Positions 5,217-6,769 of a stretch of DNA of 6,769 nucleotides are shown piece by piece (within the stretch, counting starts at the first letter, position 1; each line of letters opens with the position of its first letter). The DNA lies in assembly GCA_030691775.1 (NCBI GenBank), contig JAUYDN010000162.1:1-6769 (forward strand), written 5' to 3'. A model generated the notes under the pieces. That model saw nothing but the letters and a program-made list of their open reading frames with translations. It was not told where the DNA came from and did no database searches. This DNA is from Dehalococcoidia bacterium (GTDB lineage: Bacteria; Chloroflexota; Dehalococcoidia; Dehalococcoidales; Fen-1064). Position numbers and translations under genes: made by a program.

Positions 5217-6769
5217 TATATTAGCTCGCGCCTCATCGCCATATCGTAGAGGACGCGCTCCCTCGCCTTATCGATGCCCAGCGCTTTCCGCTTGGAATCG
5301 ATGTGAGCAATCATCTTCTCCGCCATCTTCTTCGGGTCGGTCTCGAAGTCCCACCTGCCACCATACAGCTTTTCCATGCCGTTGAACATAAAATCGGTGA
5401 CTTCCTTACTGCCGATGGTCGGCCAGGAGACCCCGAAGAGCACGTAAGCGCCACTGCTGACGAAGTACTGGCCGATGGCAAGCGCTTTTTCGCTCATCCA
5501 CTCGGGAGCGGCGCCGGCAACGGGAAGGTCGCTGATATCGTCGCCCAGGCCGCCATCTTTGACCATTGCCGTGGCGGCAACGAGAATGCGGCAGTTATCG
5601 ACACAGGCTCCGAGGTGCAGGACCGGCGGAATGCCCACTGCTTCACAGACACTGCGCAAACCTTCTCCGCAGTACTGGGCGCCTTCCGGCACCATTAACC
5701 CGGCTTTGGCAACCGCCATCGCCGCGCAACCGGTGAGCAGGACGAGCACATCGTTCTTGATGAGCTCTTTGACTAAAGTTACGTGGGACTCATCGTGGGT
5801 AACACGGGCATTAGAGCACCCGACGACACCTGCCACTCCCCGGATTCTGCCGTTGATGATGTTATCGTTGAGCGGGCGGTAGGAAGCGCGGAACATGCCG
5901 CCGAGCAGGTAGTTGATGGTCTCGTGGCTGAACCCGGCGATAAGCTCGGACTTGTGCTGGGGAATGTATATATTCGGTTTCCGGTTGGGGAAATTATCTA
6001 CGGCGACTTTCACGATAGACTTCGCCGATTCATAGGCGTTGGCTTCATCGAACTGCATATGGGTAGCACCCTGTATCTTGGCCCTGGCATCCGTGGTGAT
6101 GAGCCTGGTATGGTAACACCTGGCAACATCCGCCAGACCCTGCATGATGCACTGTACATCAACCACCATGGCATCGAGCGCGCCTGTAATAATTGCCAGC
6201 TCCTGTTGCAGGAAGTTGCCGGCAATGGGCACGCCGTGCCGCATCAGGATTTCATTGGCGGTACAGCACATGCCAGCCAGGTTTATGCCTTTAGCCCCCT
6301 TGGATTTCGCGTAGGCAACCATCTCCGGGTCCTGGGACGCGATAGCGAGCATTTCCGCCAGGGCGGGTTCATGCCCGTGGACAATCATATTGACCTCGTC
6401 CGCTTTCAGCACACCCAGGTTAATCTGGCTTAGCACCGGTGCGGGGGTACCGAACATAATGTCCTGAAGCTCGGTGGCAATCATACTGCCGCCCCAACCA
6501 TCCGCCAGCGCCGTCCGTGCGGCTTGCAGAAGCAGGTTCTCATAGTCCTGGTCGGTACCCATGTGAGTGCGGTGCATAGCTTCTACAACTTCACGGTCGA
6601 TACCGCGCGGGACGACGTCGAGTTTGCGCCAGAGTTCCTGACGCTTGACCGGCGCTCTCCTGACAAACAGAATTTCGCCTTCCTGCCTGCCGAAGTCTTC
6701 CAGGCATTTTTCACCGACTTCTTTGGCGATTTCGTTGTTGGAGCGGTCCCCGATTTTAACACCGAGTTC
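5216..6769 (-). CDS. cooS: Anaerobic carbon monoxide dehydrogenase catalytic subunit (CooS/AcsA), 5'-partial
   Basis: Nickel-iron CO dehydrogenase of the CODH/acetyl-CoA synthase complex; it reduces CO2 to CO and passes CO to AcsB. The frame is open from the window edge (first whole codon at 6769-6767) to a TAG at 5218-5216, giving 517 residues. The first ATG in the window (6577) is internal, because the 64 residues before it contain family sequence such as LWRKL and VPRGIDREVVE. About 150 N-terminal residues are missing compared with Moorella AcsA, and they should hold the B- and D-cluster cysteines. C-cluster ligands are visible in fragment numbering: His in VHGHEP (131/133), Cys in GMCCTANE (168/169), DVQC (207), VGCSN (318), TGCAA (348) and GACVDNC (389). 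Lys428 in MSEKA probably matches the acid-base lysine of the active site. The short loop between Cys348 and Cys389 resembles, from memory, the ACS-associated Moorella enzyme more than the monofunctional CODH II. It is the first gene of the set seen here, 95 bp before acsB. Identification is near certain. Confidence 0.97.
   Translation of the reverse strand, partial: ELGVKIGDRSNNEIAKEVGEKCLEDFGRQEGEILFVRRAPVKRQELWRKLDVVPRGIDREVVEAMHRTHMGTDQDYENLLLQAARTALADGWGGSMIATELQDIMFGTPAPVLSQINLGVLKADEVNMIVHGHEPALAEMLAIASQDPEMVAYAKSKGAKGINLAGMCCTANEILMRHGVPIAGNFLQQELAIITGALDAMVVDVQCIMQGLADVARCYHTRLITTDARAKIQGATHMQFDEANAYESAKSIVKVAVDNFPNRKPNIYIPQHKSELIAGFSHETINYLLGGMFRASYRPLNDNIINGRIRGVAGVVGCSNARVTHDESHVTLVKELIKNDVLVLLTGCAAMAVAKAGLMVPEGAQYCGEGLRSVCEAVGIPPVLHLGACVDNCRILVAATAMVKDGGLGDDISDLPVAGAAPEWMSEKALAIGQYFVSSGAYVLFGVSWPTIGSKEVTDFMFNGMEKLYGGRWDFETDPKKMAEKMIAHIDSKRKALGIDKARERVLYDMAMRRELI

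Noticed and set aside
5783..6433. 216-codon open frame on the + strand
   Set aside because: Antisense to the C-cluster region of CODH; a by-product of codon bias in the real gene.
6575..6577. ATG taken as the start of CODH
   Set aside because: The frame stays open upstream to the window edge and encodes conserved CODH sequence, so this Met is internal and the gene is partial.

Overview
The window carries four adjacent genes, all on the minus strand, for the carbonyl (Western) branch of the Wood-Ljungdahl pathway. Read in the direction of transcription (right to left) they are: the catalytic subunit of anaerobic carbon monoxide dehydrogenase (cooS/acsA, cut off at its N-terminus by the right edge), acetyl-CoA synthase (acsB, complete), the large subunit of the corrinoid iron-sulfur protein (acsC, complete) and methyltetrahydrofolate:corrinoid iron-sulfur protein methyltransferase (acsE, complete). 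About 475 bp of non-coding, repeat-rich DNA follows acsE at the left end.

How they work together: AcsE moves the methyl group of methyl-tetrahydrofolate to the cobalamin of the corrinoid protein (AcsC with its partner AcsD). CODH reduces CO2 to CO at its C-cluster. AcsB joins the methyl group, CO and CoA into acetyl-CoA at its A-cluster. The key metal ligands are visible in the translated sequence: all the C-cluster ligands lie in the part of CODH present, the A-cluster cysteines of AcsB have exactly the Moorella spacing, AcsC has its N-terminal 4Fe-4S motif, and AcsE keeps its pterin and active-site residues. I therefore read it as a functional set. No acsD (small corrinoid-protein subunit), acsV/orf7 or cooC lies in the window, so they must be elsewhere if present.

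Layout: 1-475 non-coding with hairpin repeats, a MITE-like element and a possible acsE terminator; 476-1351 acsE; a 15-bp gap; 1367-2713 acsC; a 199-bp AT-rich gap with a possible promoter and hairpin; 2913-5120 acsB; a 95-bp gap filled with heptamer repeats; 5216-6769 cooS (partial).

Organism: an anaerobic bacterium. The AcsB has the full-length bacterial three-domain form rather than the short archaeal CdhC form. The protein sequences and the small dispersed repeats in the gaps (hairpins of the GTCATTCTG...GAAGAATCT type, GTAGGGGCGACC type and GCTGAnn heptamers) suggest a Chloroflexota bacterium, perhaps Dehalococcoidia. That placement is an inference from recalled patterns, not a test. I see no undescribed system here: the genes are a known pathway, and the unusual parts are the gene order, a few extra cysteines, a C-terminal insertion in AcsE, and the intergenic repeats.
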